A DNA stretch of 16,616 bases from JBDNIO01 sp041688215 (GTDB lineage Bacteria; Pseudomonadota; Gammaproteobacteria; Nevskiales; Salinisphaeraceae). This document shows positions 14,973 to 16,616 of the stretch, piece after piece; positions within the stretch are counted from its first letter, which is position 1; each line of letters starts with the position of its first letter. The notes below the pieces were generated by a model. It was not told the DNA's origin and did not search any database. It saw only the letters and a list, made by a program, of their open reading frames with translations. Both the position numbers and the translations under genes were made by a program. The stretch spans positions 1-16,616 of the forward strand of contig JBDNIO010000102.1 of the NCBI GenBank assembly GCA_041688215.1, written 5' to 3'.

Positions 14973-16010
14973 TTATTTATCGGCATTCATCTGTTGCGTC
15001 AGTTCCGCCAGTGCCGCGAGCCGCTCGGCCGCCGCGCCGGTGGCCAGTGTCTCCAGCGCCAGTGTAACGCCTTGTTTGATGTTGGTCGCCTTGCCACAGG
15101 CATACAACGCCGCACCTGCATTTAGCGCCACCATATCGCGGGCAATGCTGTCTTCGCCAGTAAAGGCTTTTCGGATCAGCGCCAGACTTTGTTCGGCGGT
15201 GTCCACACGCAGCGCATCCAGCGAGGCCCGCTGCAGGCCCACGTCTTCGGGCACCAGCGTGTACGTCTGGACTTGCCCGTCTTTAAGCTCCGCGATGCGG
15301 GTTGGCGCGTTGATGCTGATTTCATCCAGGCCGTCCTCCCCGTGCACCACCAACACGTGCGTGCTGCCGAGTTTTTGCAACACTTCGGCCAGCGGTTGGG
15401 TGAGGTGGCCGTTAAATACGCCGATCACCTGATTTTTCGCCCCCGCCGGGTTGGTCAGCGGCCCGATGATGTTGAACAGCGTGCGCACGCCCAGTTCCCG
15501 GCGTGGGCCGGTGGCGTGCTTCATCGCACCGTGGTAACCGGGGGCGAACATGAAGCCGATCCCGAGTTGCTGCACGCACTGCGCTACCTGTTCTGCATTA
15601 CAATCGATGCGCACGCCGGCGGCTTCCAGCACATCCGCGCTGCCGGATTTGCTGGAGACCAAGCGGTTGCCATGTTTGGCCACGCGCCCGCCGGCGGCGG
15701 CCACTACCAGCGCGGACGCCGTGGATACATTGAATAGTCCGGCTGCATCGCCGCCGGTGCCACAGGTGTCTACCAGTTCGTCGGTATAAGCCGGATTGAC
15801 CGGCACCGGGCTGGCGAGCTCACGCATAACTTCGGCGGCGGCGGTAATTTCGGCCACGGTTTCGCCCTTCATGCGCAGCGCGACCAGAAAGCCGCCAATC
15901 TGCGCCGGCGTGGATTGGCCGGTCATGATGCTGTACATCGCGGTGCGCATGGCCTCGGCAGACAAATCCCGGCCTTCGATTACCTGGTTCATTATTTCCT
16001 TGCTGATCAT
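14973..16010 (-). CDS. trpD: Anthranilate phosphoribosyltransferase (TrpD)
   Basis: TrpD transfers the phosphoribosyl group of PRPP to anthranilate, the second committed step of tryptophan synthesis. The 345 residues are family length (349 in P. aeruginosa), unfused to TrpG. PRPP- and metal-binding motifs are DTCGTGGD (81-88), FNVST (93-97), KHGNR (112-116) and SSKSGSADVLEA (119-130), with GEDGLDEISI further on. The anthranilate-site block ATGPRRELGVRTLFNIIGPLTNPA is also present. The open frame can start at a GTG at 16022, but the ATG at 16010 forms a 4-base ATGA overlap with the trpG stop and gives the expected N-terminus, so I chose it. Translation is probably coupled to trpG. Confidence 0.96.
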   Translation of the reverse strand: MISKEIMNQVIEGRDLSAEAMRTAMYSIMTGQSTPAQIGGFLVALRMKGETVAEITAAAEVMRELASPVPVNPAYTDELVDTCGTGGDAAGLFNVSTASALVVAAAGGRVAKHGNRLVSSKSGSADVLEAAGVRIDCNAEQVAQCVQQLGIGFMFAPGYHGAMKHATGPRRELGVRTLFNIIGPLTNPAGAKNQVIGVFNGHLTQPLAEVLQKLGSTHVLVVHGEDGLDEISINAPTRIAELKDGQVQTYTLVPEDVGLQRASLDALRVDTAEQSLALIRKAFTGEDSIARDMVALNAGAALYACGKATNIKQGVTLALETLATGAAAERLAALAELTQQMNADK

Positions 16011-16597
16011 GGTGTTGCGCACCTGGCGAGGAAGGTTTTGAGCATCGCTTGGCCGTGCTCGGAAAGGATTGATTCCGGGTGGAACTGCACACCCTCGGCG
16101 CCCGTGGGTTTGTGGCGTATGCCCATGATTTCGTCCACCGCGCCTTCGGGAGTTTCCGTCCAGGCGGTAATCTCGAATGTGTCCGGGAGGTCGTTTTTAT
16201 CCACGATCAGCGAATGGTAGCGGGTGGCAGTGAGCGGGTTGGCAAGATCGGCAAACACGCCTGCGTCGGTATGGTGGATAACCGAGGTTTTGCCGTGCAT
16301 GACTTCCCGCGCCCGCACGATTTTAGCGCCAAACGCCTGACCAATCGCCTGATGCCCCAGGCACACGCCGAGCACGGGAATCCTGTCCGCCAGTTGCTTT
16401 GCGCAGGCTACGGAAACGCCCGCTTCGTTGGGGGTGCAGGGGCCGGGCGAAATCACAATGCCGGCGGGTTCCATGGCTTCGATTTCGTCTAAGCTGGCTT
16501 CGTCGTTGCGCAGTACTTTTACGTCCGCGGCCAGTTCACCGAGATACTGAACGAGGTTGTAGGTAAAGGAATCGTAATTGTCGATCATGAGTATCAC
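16007..16597 (-). CDS. trpG: Anthranilate synthase component II (TrpG)
   Basis: TrpG is the class I glutamine amidotransferase that feeds ammonia to TrpE for anthranilate synthesis. In some bacteria the same protein also serves PabB for folate. The 196 residues carry the Cys-His-Glu triad: Cys79 in GVCLGHQ (77-83), and His173 and Glu175 in QFHPESIL (171-178). IDNYDSFTYNLVQYLGEL (5-22) and SPGPCTPNEAG (50-60) are also diagnostic. The start is a GTG at 16597, preceded 5 bases upstream by GGGGAGG. A GTG at 16603 lies too close to that site and an ATG at 16588 too far, and only 16597 gives the usual M-x-LMIDNYDSF opening. The gene leads the trpGDC run. trpE, if adjacent, would lie beyond the window edge. 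Confidence 0.95.
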   Translation of the reverse strand: MILMIDNYDSFTYNLVQYLGELAADVKVLRNDEASLDEIEAMEPAGIVISPGPCTPNEAGVSVACAKQLADRIPVLGVCLGHQAIGQAFGAKIVRAREVMHGKTSVIHHTDAGVFADLANPLTATRYHSLIVDKNDLPDTFEITAWTETPEGAVDEIMGIRHKPTGAEGVQFHPESILSEHGQAMLKTFLARCATP

Positions 16598-16602
16598 GCG
16601 CA

Positions 16603-16609
16603 CCTCCCC
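16603..16609 (-). promoter_or_regulatory. Strong ribosome binding site of trpG
   Basis: GGGGAGG on the minus strand lies 5 bases before the GTG at 16597. It is the strongest ribosome binding site in the window and it decides between three possible in-frame starts of trpG. Confidence 0.7.
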
Positions 16610-16616
16610 AGCTTCG

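Noticed and set aside
15651..15690. Leu after KHGNR in TrpD as a possible active-site change
   Set aside because: This position varies between Ser and Ala in known TrpD proteins, including Pseudomonas with Ala, so a Leu is not strong evidence of altered function.
15796..16041. Short plus-strand frame with hydrophobic stretch
   Set aside because: It is antisense to trpD with no ribosome binding site or family likeness.
16598..16603. Upstream GTG start of trpG
   Set aside because: It overlaps the ribosome binding site itself, so initiation there is implausible. The GTG at 16597 has proper spacing.
1..16616. Mobile elements, CRISPR arrays, tRNA or rRNA genes, toxin-antitoxin or defence modules
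   Set aside because: I found no repeats with spacers, transposase or integrase motifs, RNA gene signatures or defence domains. Nearly the whole window is accounted for by housekeeping genes.

Overview
The window looks like a chromosomal backbone segment of a GC-rich gammaproteobacterium. I infer this from the presence of yhdP next to rng, nit and tldD, the holA-proA-nadD-rsfS-rlmH core, an AdoMetDC of the E. coli/Pseudomonas type (long SpeD), and a trpGDC-OsmC-speD group like that of Pseudomonas. I cannot name the genus. No mobile element, phage gene, CRISPR array, rRNA or tRNA is visible.

All sixteen genes I can support lie on the minus strand, so the reading order runs from the high-coordinate end to the low one: trpG, trpD, trpC, an OsmC-family gene, speD, holA, proA, nadD, rsfS, rlmH, rng, yhdP, nit, tldD, rsmD, coaD. 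Gaps are short (the longest between genes is about 135 bases). Four junctions are 4-base ATGA overlaps: trpG/trpD, nadD/rsfS, yhdP/nit and rsmD/coaD. All sixteen reading frames are open. The large plus-strand open frames are antisense shadows of GC-rich genes.

Region by region: (1) 16597-14168, tryptophan biosynthesis (glutamine amidotransferase, phosphoribosyltransferase, indole-glycerol phosphate synthase). (2) 14133-12868, an OsmC-like thiol protein and the polyamine enzyme SpeD. (3) 12864-9075, DNA polymerase III delta, proline synthesis, NAD synthesis, ribosome silencing factor and the 23S rRNA pseudouridine methyltransferase RlmH. (4) 8939-2766, RNase G, the envelope phospholipid-transport protein YhdP and a Nit-type metabolite-repair amidase. 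(5) 2698-157, TldD protease, 16S rRNA methyltransferase RsmD and phosphopantetheine adenylyltransferase CoaD, followed by a hairpin in the 156 non-coding bases at the window edge.

The gene content is ordinary housekeeping and I do not see a previously undescribed system. The points worth a second look are at junctions and in motifs. HolA seems to have a replaced N-terminus exactly where the usual leuS-lptE neighbours are missing and speD has been joined on. crp and maf are missing from their usual slots. A GGGCAAG-type inverted repeat supplies the nit stop codon and could form two alternative hairpins before tldD. RsmD has DPHF instead of DPPF in its catalytic motif, and CoaD differs at two normally conserved motif positions.
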